DNA of 36,525 nucleotides, taken from assembly GCA_963612735.1 (NCBI GenBank), contig CAVDWX010000095.1:1-36525 (forward strand), read 5' to 3'. This DNA comes from CAVDWX01 sp963612735. Lineage in GTDB: Bacteria > Bacillota_I > Bacilli_A > RFN20 > CAG-826. Below the pieces are notes generated by a model that worked only from the letters and a program-made list of their open reading frames with translations, had not been told where the DNA came from and ran no database searches. Each line of letters begins with the position of its first letter. Within the stretch, counting starts at the first letter, position 1. Below, piece after piece: positions 1 to 6,721 of this stretch. A program made the position numbers and the translations under genes.

Positions 1-30
1 ATTTAATAATGAGTATTAATATTTAATAAT

Positions 31-59
31 CTTATATATATAACTTTGTATTAAGTCAC
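31..59 (-). promoter_or_regulatory. Candidate leftward late promoter, distal copy
   Basis: Read on the minus strand, GTGACT (59-54) and TATAAG (36-31) are separated by 17 bases, giving 4/6 and 5/6 matches to the sigma-70 boxes. It lies in one copy of a duplicated unit of about 40 bp (41-80). It points off the left end of the window and would drive the late genes that begin at 36440 if the molecule is circular. This is inferred from pattern only. Confidence 0.42.
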
Positions 60-135
60 ATAGATTAAGAACTATAACGATTGTAAATAATATATAACTA
101 AAGTATTAAGTCACATATATTTATAAGTATAACGA
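41..135. repeat. Tandem imperfect repeats of about 40 bp in the control region
   Basis: Two copies (41-80 and 95-135) share the block TATTAAGTCACATA and the ending TATAACGA, 54 bp apart. A third partial copy (145-157) keeps only AACTAAAGTATT. The repeats carry the leftward promoter-like elements and AAAGTATT boxes. They could also be iterons of a replication origin; nothing in the sequence decides this. Confidence 0.7.
87..114 (-). promoter_or_regulatory. Candidate leftward late promoter, proximal copy
   Basis: On the minus strand GTGACT (114-109) and TATTAT (92-87) lie 16 bases apart. The second copy of the repeat therefore carries the same -35 with a similar -10. An AATACTTT box (the complement of AAAGTATT) sits inside the spacer at 107-100, where a bound regulator would block or remodel RNA polymerase. 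The duplication with preserved promoter geometry is the main support. Confidence 0.45.
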
Positions 136-344
136 GAATATATTCAACTAAAGTATTAAATAATAATAATCATTAATAATATTTGATAATCATTATTAAA
201 ATAGATAATGTGTAGCAATAAAAGAGAATGTGTATTATTTTAAGTATTTTAATTTATATATTTATTATTAACTATAGCAGATGCCAAAACGTGAATATTT
301 AGTCAATTTAAACGCCAAACTCTGATAATTTAAAATTATTAAAA

Positions 345-381
345 AAAGTATTTAAAAAGTATTGACACACTTTAAAGTATT
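345..381. promoter_or_regulatory. Cluster of three AAAGTATT boxes over the early promoter
   Basis: AAAGTATT occurs at 345-352, 356-363 (running into the -35) and 374-381 (inside the spacer). The last overlaps a perfect 10-bp palindrome, ACTTTAAAGT (369-378). Two more copies lie at 100-107 and 150-157 in the leftward promoter region. This placement is typical of an operator; the binding protein is unknown. Confidence 0.5.
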
Positions 382-390
382 CTCTATAAT
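362..390 (+). promoter_or_regulatory. Early rightward sigma-70 promoter
   Basis: A perfect TTGACA (362-367) and a perfect TATAAT (385-390) are separated by exactly 17 bp. The first early gene begins 55 bp downstream of the -10. This is the strongest promoter-like sequence in the window and would fire with the unmodified host sigma-A holoenzyme immediately after infection. Confidence 0.85.
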
Positions 391-444
391 AAAGGTACAA
401 TTTAAATATAAATTGTGATTTTAGGAAAAAAGGAGAAAATAACC

Positions 445-693
445 ATGAAAAAATTAGTATTTAGAGTTAGCCAAGGAGTTGCAAATAAAAGTAAAATGAA
501 TACTTTCGCTGATAAGGTTGAAGACTTCCAAAACTTGGAAGATGCTAGAGAATTATTTGAAGAAATTAAACATTCTAAAGGATGGACAAACTTCTATTGT
601 TACACAACTTTAGAAAAACTAGAAATCGATGATGAAGAATTTGAAGAAGAATTCGTTGAACTTATTGATGAATGGTATGAAGAACAAAGATAA
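445..693 (+). CDS. Small acidic early protein, unknown function
   Basis: This 82-residue protein is not recognised. The start is set at ATG 445 because AGGAG (431-435) lies 9 bases upstream; an in-frame GTG at 415 has no such site. It is the first gene behind the early promoter, the usual place for a host-takeover or anti-defence protein. The N-terminal half is basic and the last third is strongly acidic (EIDDEEFEEEFVELIDEW). Such a bipolar, acid-tailed small protein could mimic DNA or bind a host enzyme, but this is inference. It is followed by a hairpin-rich gap of 149 bp, so it may be expressed separately from the rest of the early operon. Confidence 0.8.
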   Translation: MKKLVFRVSQGVANKSKMNTFADKVEDFQNLEDARELFEEIKHSKGWTNFYCYTTLEKLEIDDEEFEEEFVELIDEWYEEQR

Positions 694-707
694 ATAAAAA
701 AATTTAA

Positions 708-786
708 AAGGGAGCGAATAACTCCCTTATAAGCGAAAGAAATTATTAAAAGGTCTATTTATAAGGGTTTAATAAAAAAACCCTTA
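708..786 (+). promoter_or_regulatory. Two RNA hairpins in the leader between the first two early genes
   Basis: Hairpin 1: AAGGGAG (708-714) pairs with CTCCCTT (722-728) around a 7-nt loop. Hairpin 2: TAAGGGTTT (762-770) pairs with AAACCCTTA (778-786) around a 7-nt loop. Neither is followed by a clean U-run, so they look like mRNA-stabilising, attenuating or processing elements rather than full terminators. Confidence 0.5.
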
Positions 787-842
787 AAACAGGCTTTAAA
801 TGATAAATACAAGCATTTTATAAAATTATAGGAGGTTGAAAA

Positions 843-1292
843 ATGCAAGATTTAAATAATTTAGTTGTTTTTGAAAACAAAAAAGGGTTACAAATTAAAA
901 ACTTTGAAGGAGTAAAAGGCGAAGTATCTGCATTATTAAATGCGATGTATACACCATTTGAAATTTTGAATAAAGAAGATTTAAAGAAGTCTAAAGAAAT
1001 CAGAGCATCATTAAATAAGATGTCTAAAGAAATCAACGACAATAAAATTCAATGGGTAAAAGATATGACTGAAAGGATCCAATCTCAAACGAAAGAAATT
1101 TGCGATTTGATTAAAGAAAAGTCGGGGGCTTATGATTTAAAAATTAAAGAATATGAGGCTAGTTTAAAAGGCGAAGAAGTTAAATCAAAAGCAAAGTATC
1201 AACTTATTATTGAGTTTGAAACTAAAGAAGATTTAGACAAATTTACTTCAAAATTGCCTAAAAAACTAGACTTCAAAGTTAAGGAGAAATAA
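843..1292 (+). CDS. DUF1351-like phage protein
   Basis: A 149-residue protein with a short N-terminal beta-rich segment followed by a long charged helical region (about 43-115; residues such as EIRASLNKMSKEIND) and a C-terminal KAKYQLIIEFETKEDL segment. The helical part resembles the middle of DUF1351 proteins of Bacillota phages, which usually sit next to recT and are thought to be recombination-associated. It is shorter than typical DUF1351 members. GGAGG (831-835) lies 7 nt before the start. The recT gene follows five genes downstream, which fits the family context. The biochemical role is unknown. Confidence 0.6.
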   Translation: MQDLNNLVVFENKKGLQIKNFEGVKGEVSALLNAMYTPFEILNKEDLKKSKEIRASLNKMSKEINDNKIQWVKDMTERIQSQTKEICDLIKEKSGAYDLKIKEYEASLKGEEVKSKAKYQLIIEFETKEDLDKFTSKLPKKLDFKVKEK

Positions 1293-1293
1293 A

Positions 1294-1551
1294 ATGGAAG
1301 ATTTAAAAGAAGTTAAAAAGGCGTTAGAGGTGCTAAAGGGCACCCGAACACCTGAAGAATGTAAACAAGTCGCCAATAAGTCGATAGGGGGCTACAAATT
1401 AAAAATTGCAACCCTTAAAGATGAATTAATTGGGGTTGCAACATCTCAAAGTTGGAACGAAGAGAAAGCACAAGAACTAATAAAAGAAATATCATTCAAT
1501 TATTATTTACTTGAGTTATTAGAAGAATTTAAAACAGGATTATTAAAATAA
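1294..1551 (+). CDS. Hypothetical early protein, helical
   Basis: An unrecognised 85-residue protein, predicted mainly helical, with mixed charge and no membrane segment or metal-binding motif. AAGGAG (1281-1286) is well spaced from the ATG, and the gene starts one base after the previous stop, so it belongs to the same operon and is probably made in step with the DUF1351-like protein. No function can be assigned from the sequence. Confidence 0.75.
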   Translation: MEDLKEVKKALEVLKGTRTPEECKQVANKSIGGYKLKIATLKDELIGVATSQSWNEEKAQELIKEISFNYYLLELLEEFKTGLLK

Positions 1552-1567
1552 CGGGGGATTTAAAAAA

Positions 1568-1777
1568 ATGAAAACTTTAGAAGAATTTAAAAACGAATTT
1601 AAAAGTGCATTAGAAAATAAAAAAGAATGGTTATTAATTAATGTTTATTATGAGGCAAGCCAAGAAATAACAACTTATAAATTCCATATTGAATGGCAAA
1701 AAGAAAACATTACAGACATTTATAATAACTTTGTTAAAGAAAATACACATGTATTTAATTATTTATTTATAGATTAG
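1568..1777 (+). CDS. Hypothetical early protein
   Basis: A 69-residue protein with a charged helical N-terminus and an aromatic-rich remainder (YYEASQ, YKFHIEW, FNYLFI). The ribosome binding site is weak (GGGGGA at 1553-1558). The composition and pattern resemble the 63-residue protein at 2130, which also begins with a helical EF segment and ends in an aromatic-rich tail, so the two may be distant paralogues. Function unknown. Confidence 0.7.
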   Translation: MKTLEEFKNEFKSALENKKEWLLINVYYEASQEITTYKFHIEWQKENITDIYNNFVKENTHVFNYLFID

Positions 1778-1788
1778 GAGGATAAAAT

Positions 1789-2121
1789 ATGTATTACGAT
1801 GAATGGTTAAAAGAACAAAGTTTAAGCGATATTAAAGAAATTATTGGGGATGATTATAACGATTATTTTAGAGAAGAATTTATAAAATATATTCTTGAAG
1901 ACATCGAAGAAATGCCAATTAAAAACTACTTAGAAAAAATGCTTGAAGATGAAGACACAAGCGATTTAGAAGATTTAGCTGATGAAACTGATTTCTATGA
2001 TTATTTTAGAGAAGATGTAGAAGATGAATTCAAAGAAGTTTTAAAAGAAGAGTATCAAGAAATAGAAGATGACACTGAAAATTTAAAAGCATTAGAAAGC
2101 GATTTCTGGGCTACAAGATAG
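1789..2121 (+). CDS. Extremely acidic small protein, possible DNA mimic
   Basis: A 110-residue protein containing 41 Asp/Glu against 11 Lys/Arg, a net charge near -30. The acidic residues are spread through what looks like successive helices (EDIEEMPIKNYLEKMLEDED, then REDVEDEFKEVLKEE). AGGAGG lies directly upstream with good spacing. Highly acidic early phage proteins such as Ocr and several anti-CRISPR or anti-restriction proteins work by imitating DNA charge. There is no sequence match here to a named family, so this is an inference from composition and position. Confidence 0.78.
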   Translation: MYYDEWLKEQSLSDIKEIIGDDYNDYFREEFIKYILEDIEEMPIKNYLEKMLEDEDTSDLEDLADETDFYDYFREDVEDEFKEVLKEEYQEIEDDTENLKALESDFWATR

Positions 2122-2129
2122 GAGAAAAT

Positions 2130-2321
2130 ATGACACAAAAAGAATTTATTAAAATGTATATTGAAAGTTTCTTAAACGGATCTAAAGAACTTTTAATAAA
2201 AAAAGCTGATACTAAAATTGTAAAATTCTATTTATTCAATGAGCAACCAATGAAACAAGTTGAAGGAATTTACAATTTATTTAAAGAATACTTAAAAGCA
2301 GGTCAATATCAATTTAATTAA
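2130..2321 (+). CDS. Hypothetical early protein
   Basis: A 63-residue protein of unknown function, preceded by AGGAGA with normal spacing. The N-terminal half is a charged helix and the C-terminal half is rich in Phe and Tyr (VKFYLFNEQ, GIYNLFKEYL). Its general pattern resembles the 69-residue product encoded at 1568-1777. Small co-transcribed proteins of this kind are common in the early regions of Bacillota phages. Confidence 0.68.
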   Translation: MTQKEFIKMYIESFLNGSKELLIKKADTKIVKFYLFNEQPMKQVEGIYNLFKEYLKAGQYQFN

Positions 2322-2341
2322 AAATAGGGGGTTATAAAAAA

Positions 2342-2551
2342 ATGAATAAAAGTGATAAAGAAAATTTAAGTAAATGCTTGGAAGATTTAAACCAAATCAA
2401 TGAAAGCATCGAAGAAGAAATCAACTTCTTAGTAAAAGAAATTATTGGTGGGGGTTCAAAAAACGAACCTTCACTAAATGTAAGAATGTTTCATTTAACT
2501 GAAACACAAGCAAGATTAAAAGTAGTTATTGAAAGATTAAAAGGAGAATAA
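2342..2551 (+). CDS. Hypothetical helical early protein, next to recT
   Basis: A 69-residue protein, predicted as two helices (residues about 3-30 and 45-68) joined by a Gly-rich turn (IIGGGSKNEP). The ribosome binding site is AGGGGG. The stop codon is followed after one base by the recT start, so the two genes are probably translated together. The hairpin-like two-helix form would suit a small partner or dimerising protein, but no family is recognised. Confidence 0.7.
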   Translation: MNKSDKENLSKCLEDLNQINESIEEEINFLVKEIIGGGSKNEPSLNVRMFHLTETQARLKVVIERLKGE

Positions 2552-2552
2552 A

Positions 2553-3446
2553 ATGGCTTACGAAGTTAAAAATCAAACAAAAACAAATGTAAAAATTAGC
2601 GATTTAATCGCATCTAAGGGTGCTAAAGAATTAGCAGGAAGCTTACAATTAACACCAGTTCAAATCCAAAAAGCAAATTCAGCTGCATTAACATTAAGCA
2701 CAAATTCAATGTTAAGAAATTGTGCTCCTGCATCTATCTTAAAATATGTATATGAAGTTGCTAGATATAACTTCTCAAGAGATGACTGCGTTTATCCTGT
2801 TCCTTATGGAAACTCAATTCAAGCCCAAATTGGTTATAAAGGCTTTAGAGAACTTGCTTTAAAGAGTGGGGCTTATTTAGATGTAAACGCTCAAGTTGTA
2901 AAAGAATGCGACACAATTAAAAGAGATGCAACAACAGGCAAAGTAAAAGTTATATTTGAAGAAGATTTTGACAAAGCTGAAAATTCTAAAATTCGTGGTT
3001 ATTATGCTTTTGCTCAAGACAAAGAAACAGGAGACATTATAAATTCAGTTTATTGGAGCAAAAAGAAATGTGAAGAACATGGGAAGATGTTCTCAAAAAC
3101 TTATAATTCGTTATGGGGGAAGAATGAATATTCATTCAACAAAATGGCATTAAAAACAGTTTTAAAACAACTATGCAACGAATTAAAAACAACACCTGAA
3201 CTTGAAAGTGCTAAAAAATTAGATGGTTACGTTTATGGGCAAGGTTACAGCGACAACCCGCAAAACAAAAAACTCGAAACATCCACATTCGATAATGCAT
3301 TTGATAATGTGTTTGAAGAACAACAAATTGAAAATACAGAGGTTATCGATGCTGAAGTTAATGAAGATGATTTAGATCCATTCACTAATGAAGATGATGC
3401 AAAAGTACTTCAAAAGTTAATCGATGAAAAGAAACAAAATAAATAA
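2553..3446 (+). CDS. recT: RecT family single-strand annealing protein
   Basis: A 297-residue protein that anneals complementary single strands during phage recombination, working with a 5'-3' exonuclease. The family signature is clear: PYGNSIQAQIGYKGFREL at about 84-101, followed by a typical basic core (SKKKCEEHGKMFSKTY) and SFNKMALKTVLKQL before the tail. The last 60 residues form an acidic, probably disordered tail (residues DEDDLDPF-like), a common place for partner or SSB contacts. AAAGGAGA lies upstream. The exonuclease partner is the YqaJ-type nuclease at 4788 and an SSB lies at 6208, so this is a complete RecT/YqaJ recombination module. Confidence 0.95.
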   Translation: MAYEVKNQTKTNVKISDLIASKGAKELAGSLQLTPVQIQKANSAALTLSTNSMLRNCAPASILKYVYEVARYNFSRDDCVYPVPYGNSIQAQIGYKGFRELALKSGAYLDVNAQVVKECDTIKRDATTGKVKVIFEEDFDKAENSKIRGYYAFAQDKETGDIINSVYWSKKKCEEHGKMFSKTYNSLWGKNEYSFNKMALKTVLKQLCNELKTTPELESAKKLDGYVYGQGYSDNPQNKKLETSTFDNAFDNVFEEQQIENTEVIDAEVNEDDLDPFTNEDDAKVLQKLIDEKKQNK

Positions 3447-3453
3447 TTAATAA

Positions 3454-3473
3454 GGGGGTTTCAAGCAACCCCC
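3454..3473 (+). promoter_or_regulatory. Strong hairpin between recT and the next ribosome binding site
   Basis: GGGGGTT (3454-3460) pairs with AACCCCC (3467-3473) around a 6-nt loop. AAAGGAG follows at once (3474-3480) and no U-run is present. It may protect the recT mRNA 3' end or modulate access to the downstream ribosome binding site. Confidence 0.6.
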
Positions 3474-3486
3474 AAAGGAGAACAAT

Positions 3487-3687
3487 ATGGATGCAAAAAT
3501 AAAAGCAATTTATAACAATTTAACTTTAAAAGAATTGTGGGAACGATACAATAGACTTATCAAAACAACAAATAAGTTATTAGACCAAAAAAGATATAAA
3601 ACTTATTATGAAGTTAGCGAAGTTGAAAGTTATTGCTGGATGTTAATTCGTTCATTGGAGTTAATGAATGCGAAAGAAAGTAAATAG
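3487..3687 (+). CDS. Hypothetical early protein
   Basis: A 66-residue helical, basic protein (LKELWERYNRLIKTTNKLL) of unknown function. AAAGGAG at 3474-3480, just behind the recT hairpin, gives the start. Its 3' end overlaps the next gene by 20 bp in another frame, which suggests translational coupling. No conserved motif is visible. Confidence 0.68.
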   Translation: MDAKIKAIYNNLTLKELWERYNRLIKTTNKLLDQKRYKTYYEVSEVESYCWMLIRSLELMNAKESK

Positions 3688-3907
3688 AGATGTTTATTTA
3701 TCATTATCAAATGAAGAATTAACCATATTAAAAGACTATCTCGCATTTAATCATAAGATAGAAATTCAAAATTTTATGGGTTATAACTTCATTAAAATGA
3801 AGATTAAAACAGCAAGAGAAATTTATAATAATTTAACTTTTATGGGGGATGAAAAAAGTCTCCCAATAAAAGAAAAATTAAGAAAAGGAATTTATAAGGA
3901 GAACTAA
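3668..3907 (+). CDS. Hypothetical early protein
   Basis: A 79-residue basic protein. GGAG at 3657-3660 lies 7 bases before ATG 3668, inside the end of the preceding gene. The N-terminal part contains a leucine-rich helix (LSNEELTILKDYLAFNHK) resembling the helix of the neighbouring 52-residue protein at 4369 (FTYEELYILKQCLKE), which may indicate that both derive from the same small domain. Function unknown. Confidence 0.65.
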   Translation: MRKKVNRDVYLSLSNEELTILKDYLAFNHKIEIQNFMGYNFIKMKIKTAREIYNNLTFMGDEKSLPIKEKLRKGIYKEN

Positions 3908-3908
3908 A

Positions 3909-4121
3909 ATGATTAAATATTACATCCACGACAACGCAACAGATGAAGAAGAAGAACTTGGCGAAAAAGAATTTTACGAAAGTTTAATTTATAACTATGA
4001 AGTCGCTAAAGAATATGGGGATGAAGTAGAACCACTCGAAAAAATCTTAAATGAATTCATTAAAAATAAAAATCACGATGAATACTTAAACGATTTTGTT
4101 TATATTAAGGAGACTAAATGA
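3909..4121 (+). CDS. Hypothetical acidic early protein
   Basis: A 70-residue acidic protein (many Glu/Asp, few Lys) of unknown function, with AAGGAGA directly upstream. The stop overlaps the start of the following HTH gene as ATGA (4118-4121), so the two are translationally coupled. A small acidic protein coupled to a DNA-binding protein could be an antagonist or partner of it, but this is only a positional inference. Confidence 0.7.
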   Translation: MIKYYIHDNATDEEEELGEKEFYESLIYNYEVAKEYGDEVEPLEKILNEFIKNKNHDEYLNDFVYIKETK

Positions 4122-4372
4122 CATTTAAAGAATTATTAAAAGATAAAAGACTTGAATGGGGCTTAACTCAAAAGCAAATGGCTAAAAAGTTAGATATACC
4201 ATTAAGCACTTATAAATATTTAGAAATTTATGGGGGGTTTAGGGGCTCATATCCAAGTCCAACAACCATTCAAAAGTTAAGAAAAAAGAATGTATTTGAT
4301 TATACATACAAAGAAATCATTCAAATTATTGATTTAGAAAGAAAGAAAGAAAGGAGAAAACACAACAAATGA
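4118..4372 (+). CDS. Small helix-turn-helix (XRE-like) DNA-binding protein
   Basis: An 84-residue protein with an XRE-type helix-turn-helix at about residues 12-38: EWGLTQKQMAKKLDIPLSTY has the classic LTQ.Q.A..L.I..ST.. pattern. The C-terminal half is strongly basic (LERKKERRKH). It is the only sequence-specific DNA-binding regulator I can recognise in the window, which makes it the best candidate for control of the early/late promoter region at 1-390. It is not a full CI-type repressor because it lacks a dimerisation/cleavage domain. It is coupled to both neighbours by ATGA overlaps. Confidence 0.85.
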   Translation: MTFKELLKDKRLEWGLTQKQMAKKLDIPLSTYKYLEIYGGFRGSYPSPTTIQKLRKKNVFDYTYKEIIQIIDLERKKERRKHNK

Positions 4373-4527
4373 GAGATTTAAATTCAAAGATTTTAACATC
4401 ATTCACTTATGAAGAACTTTACATTTTAAAACAATGTTTAAAAGAAGTTCCAGGGTTAAATGATAAAGAAAAAGAGTTATTAAATAAACTTGATACGCTA
4501 ACAAGCGAAGGAGAAAAATGGTTCTAA
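4369..4527 (+). CDS. Small hypothetical protein coupled to the HTH gene
   Basis: A 52-residue reading frame that begins in an ATGA overlap with the HTH gene stop and ends in TAA (4525-4527), directly before the next start at 4529. AGGAG (about 4352-4356) lies 12 nt upstream. It is helical (FTYEELYILKQCLKE) and resembles part of the 79-residue product at 3668. It exactly fills the space between its neighbours, which supports it as a real gene. Function unknown. Confidence 0.65.
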   Translation: MRDLNSKILTSFTYEELYILKQCLKEVPGLNDKEKELLNKLDTLTSEGEKWF

Positions 4528-4528
4528 T

Positions 4529-4813
4529 ATGACTTATGAAGAATGTTGCAACGCATTAACTGAAATGCAATTAAAAAGTCTAGATTTAAAAGAGTGGGCA
4601 TCTTATCTAGATAAATACGAAGATGATGATTTAATTACAATGTATTTAATCGCTTTAAATGGTTTCTCACAAACAAAACCAGAAACAATGGAGAATTACA
4701 CTATTAGTTGCCATTTAGTCGCTATATCGCTTGTTATTGTTAAACGATTTGGCAAAATTAATGACTTCGAATTTGTAGACTTACAAGATGAAAACGACAT
4801 ACACGGAATTTAG
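4529..4813 (+). CDS. Hypothetical early protein
   Basis: A 94-residue protein, helical with a hydrophobic segment (TISCHLVAISLVIVKRF, residues about 58-74) that looks more like a buried helix than a membrane span. The nearest AAGGAG is 15 nt upstream of ATG 4529, further than usual. It overlaps the YqaJ gene start by 26 bp in another frame. No family is recognised. Confidence 0.65.
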   Translation: MTYEECCNALTEMQLKSLDLKEWASYLDKYEDDDLITMYLIALNGFSQTKPETMENYTISCHLVAISLVIVKRFGKINDFEFVDLQDENDIHGI

Positions 4814-5468
4814 ATTTGAAAATCGTGATGAATGGCTAAATGCTCGCGGAATTGGTGGAAGTGATTTAGCAACTATAATGGGGGAAGGTAAATGGCAAAC
4901 AATACAAGATGTATTTAATCGCTTATGTTACCCTGATAGATGCAAAAAAAATAATCTTGATAAAAATCCTAGAGTTCAAGAAGGTGCTCAAGCTGAAGAA
5001 TTTATAAGAAATTTATGGGCTCTTGAGCATCCTAAATATAAAGTAATTGCACCGCCAAAAGGCAATTGGCTATTTGTTAAAAATAACAATAAATATATGA
5101 CTGTGTCGCCTGATGGTTTATTAAATGAAGACTATACAGGGGCAATAGAAATAAAAGATGTAGAAGTATACAGCGAAAGACAACTACAAAATTGGAAAGA
5201 TGCAGTAATTCCACCACAATATTTCTATCAAATTATGCAGTATTTTATAGTAATAAATACTATTCAAGAAATATATTTAATTGCTAGAATTAAAGTAATG
5301 AAAAATAAAGAGTTGGATCATGTGGAAGAATATAATTATCATTTCACAAGAAGTGAATTCAAAGACAAAATTAAAGAATGTGAAAAGGTAGAAAAAGCGT
5401 TTATTAAAAAATACATCATTCCACAAATTAGACCAAACAATGATTATTTAAAGGAGATATTATGTTAG
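4788..5468 (+). CDS. YqaJ-like viral exonuclease (PD-(D/E)XK)
   Basis: A 226-residue nuclease of the YqaJ/lambda-exonuclease type that would resect double-stranded ends for RecT. The motifs are in order: RGIGGSDLATIMG (20-32), QEGAQAEEFI (64-73), SPDG with Asp109, AIEIKD with Glu121 and Lys123, and PPQYFYQIMQYF (142-153), the last being the family's Q/Y helix. All expected catalytic residues (E, D, E-x-K) appear present. The start overlaps the preceding gene by 26 bp and has no obvious AGGAG site, so translation is probably coupled. Confidence 0.92.
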   Translation: MKTTYTEFRFENRDEWLNARGIGGSDLATIMGEGKWQTIQDVFNRLCYPDRCKKNNLDKNPRVQEGAQAEEFIRNLWALEHPKYKVIAPPKGNWLFVKNNNKYMTVSPDGLLNEDYTGAIEIKDVEVYSERQLQNWKDAVIPPQYFYQIMQYFIVINTIQEIYLIARIKVMKNKELDHVEEYNYHFTRSEFKDKIKECEKVEKAFIKKYIIPQIRPNNDYLKEILC

Positions 5469-5755
5469 GTTTGATTATTATATTTGTTCTAATTTTAATA
5501 TTTATAGGATTTTTAATATTTCTTTGCATTAATAAAAAACAAGTAGAAAAAGAAGAATTAGAATTCTATAAAAAACACCGTGAGCAAAGCATAAAGCATT
5601 ACGAAATGCTTGAACTTAAAGAAAAAGAATTAGCAATGAATGGAGAAAAATATCCTGGACAATTACAAGCAATTTTAGAATTGATAATTCATTTAATGGT
5701 TGAAATATCGCAATGCAATGAAAAAATACGAGAAATTGAAGGAGATAATGAATGA
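5462..5755 (+). CDS. Small single-pass membrane protein with coiled coil
   Basis: A 97-residue protein. Residues 2-24 are an almost pure run of Leu/Ile/Phe/Val (GLIIIFVLILIFIGFLIFLC), an N-terminal membrane anchor, and the rest is a Lys/Glu-rich helix likely to form a coiled coil in the cytoplasm. AAGGAGATATT precedes the ATG. It overlaps the YqaJ gene by 7 bp and the next gene by ATGA. It may tether an early complex to the membrane, but no family is recognised. Confidence 0.75.
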   Translation: MLGLIIIFVLILIFIGFLIFLCINKKQVEKEELEFYKKHREQSIKHYEMLELKEKELAMNGEKYPGQLQAILELIIHLMVEISQCNEKIREIEGDNE

Positions 5756-5985
5756 CACCAAAAGAAAAAGTATTTAGTTATATTGAAAGCAATATAAAAA
5801 AAGAAAAAGATAAATTTGCTGTTGGAAGTAAAAACGAATTATATAAATGGGAAGATTTAAAAGAAGAATTATCAACTCATTATGTTGATAAAGATTACAT
5901 TAATGAATTACATTTATATAAAAAATTTGTTGAAAGTGATAAAAATTATAAAGAATTATTTAAAGAATGGAGCAGTAAAAAATGA
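5752..5985 (+). CDS. Hypothetical early protein
   Basis: A 77-residue, highly charged, helical protein (many Lys and Glu, six or more Tyr) with no membrane segment. Both ends overlap the neighbours by ATGA, so it is embedded in a coupled set of three genes together with two membrane proteins. Function unknown. Confidence 0.7.
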   Translation: MTPKEKVFSYIESNIKKEKDKFAVGSKNELYKWEDLKEELSTHYVDKDYINELHLYKKFVESDKNYKELFKEWSSKK

Positions 5986-6215
5986 AACCAAGATTAACAA
6001 TTTCATGGGGCATTATTCTAGTAGTAGCAATAATTGCAGTATTTCTAACATTTTGTAATTTAGATAGCATTGCGAGTATGTATTATAGAGAACATCAAAT
6101 AGGCTTAGCAATTAGATATTGCTTTAGCATCAGGGGTTACATTCTAACAAATGTAACATTAATTGGTGCTTACATTATGAAATTAATTGAAATATGGGGA
6201 AAGGAAGATGATTAA
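5982..6215 (+). CDS. Small two-span membrane protein
   Basis: A 77-residue protein with two hydrophobic segments: residues about 7-25 (ISWGIILVVAIIAVFLTF) and about 50-68 (GYILTNVTLIGAYIMKLIEI). The short link between them carries charged residues. It is in the early operon and ends 8 bp inside the SSB gene. It is too early in the gene order to be a typical holin, and no family is recognised. Confidence 0.7.
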   Translation: MKPRLTISWGIILVVAIIAVFLTFCNLDSIASMYYREHQIGLAIRYCFSIRGYILTNVTLIGAYIMKLIEIWGKEDD

Positions 6216-6594
6216 TAAAGTAATTTTATCAGGTCGACTTGTAAAAGATGTTGACTTAAAAAGAACAAAAGAAAATGATGCAGTTGCTAATTTTACACTT
6301 GCTACAAGTTATTACACTAAAGAAGATCCAAAAGGCGCAACTTATGTAGATTGCACAGCATTTAGTCAAATAGCTGAAACATTAGCAAAGTATACAAAAA
6401 AGGGCTCATATGTTTATGTAATTGGTAGAATATATAAAACTTGCTACAAGACAAAAACTAACGAAAATCGCTATAAAACTATTGTTGTTGTAGAAAGTAT
6501 CGACTTACCACCAACACAAGCAACTTCAACTCCTAAAAAAGAAGTTGAAGAAAGAAAAGACATCATATTTAATGATGATGACTTACCATTCTAA
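6208..6594 (+). CDS. ssb: Single-stranded DNA-binding protein
   Basis: A 128-residue OB-fold SSB. The family core is clear: INKVILSGRLVKDVDLK at the start, FTLATS, YVDCTAFSQIAETLAKYTKK and GSYVYVIGRIY. The acidic C-terminal tail NDDDLPF is the standard partner-binding tail. The start is set at ATG 6208 because the conserved core begins there; the ATG at 6187 would add seven residues and has no ribosome binding site. It protects ssDNA and works with the RecT/YqaJ module. Confidence 0.95.
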   Translation: MINKVILSGRLVKDVDLKRTKENDAVANFTLATSYYTKEDPKGATYVDCTAFSQIAETLAKYTKKGSYVYVIGRIYKTCYKTKTNENRYKTIVVVESIDLPPTQATSTPKKEVEERKDIIFNDDDLPF

Positions 6595-6595
6595 T

Positions 6596-6721
6596 ATGAG
6601 CACATTTGAGATATTAACATTAATATTATTTGCTTTATTAGTAATGCCATATTTGGTTACTAACATAGTAGTAATTATAATGTGCTTTAAATATGCGAAG
6701 GAGAGTAGACATTGTGATTAA
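6596..6721 (+). CDS. Small membrane protein
   Basis: A 41-residue frame starting one base after the SSB stop. Residues about 5-31 are hydrophobic (ILTLILFALLVMPYLV then IVVIIMCF), giving one or two short membrane spans, followed by a basic tail. It ends 8 bp inside the next gene. There is no strong ribosome binding site, so it would rely on coupling with ssb. It fills the gap between two genes exactly, which supports it. Confidence 0.55.
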   Translation: MSTFEILTLILFALLVMPYLVTNIVVIIMCFKYAKESRHCD

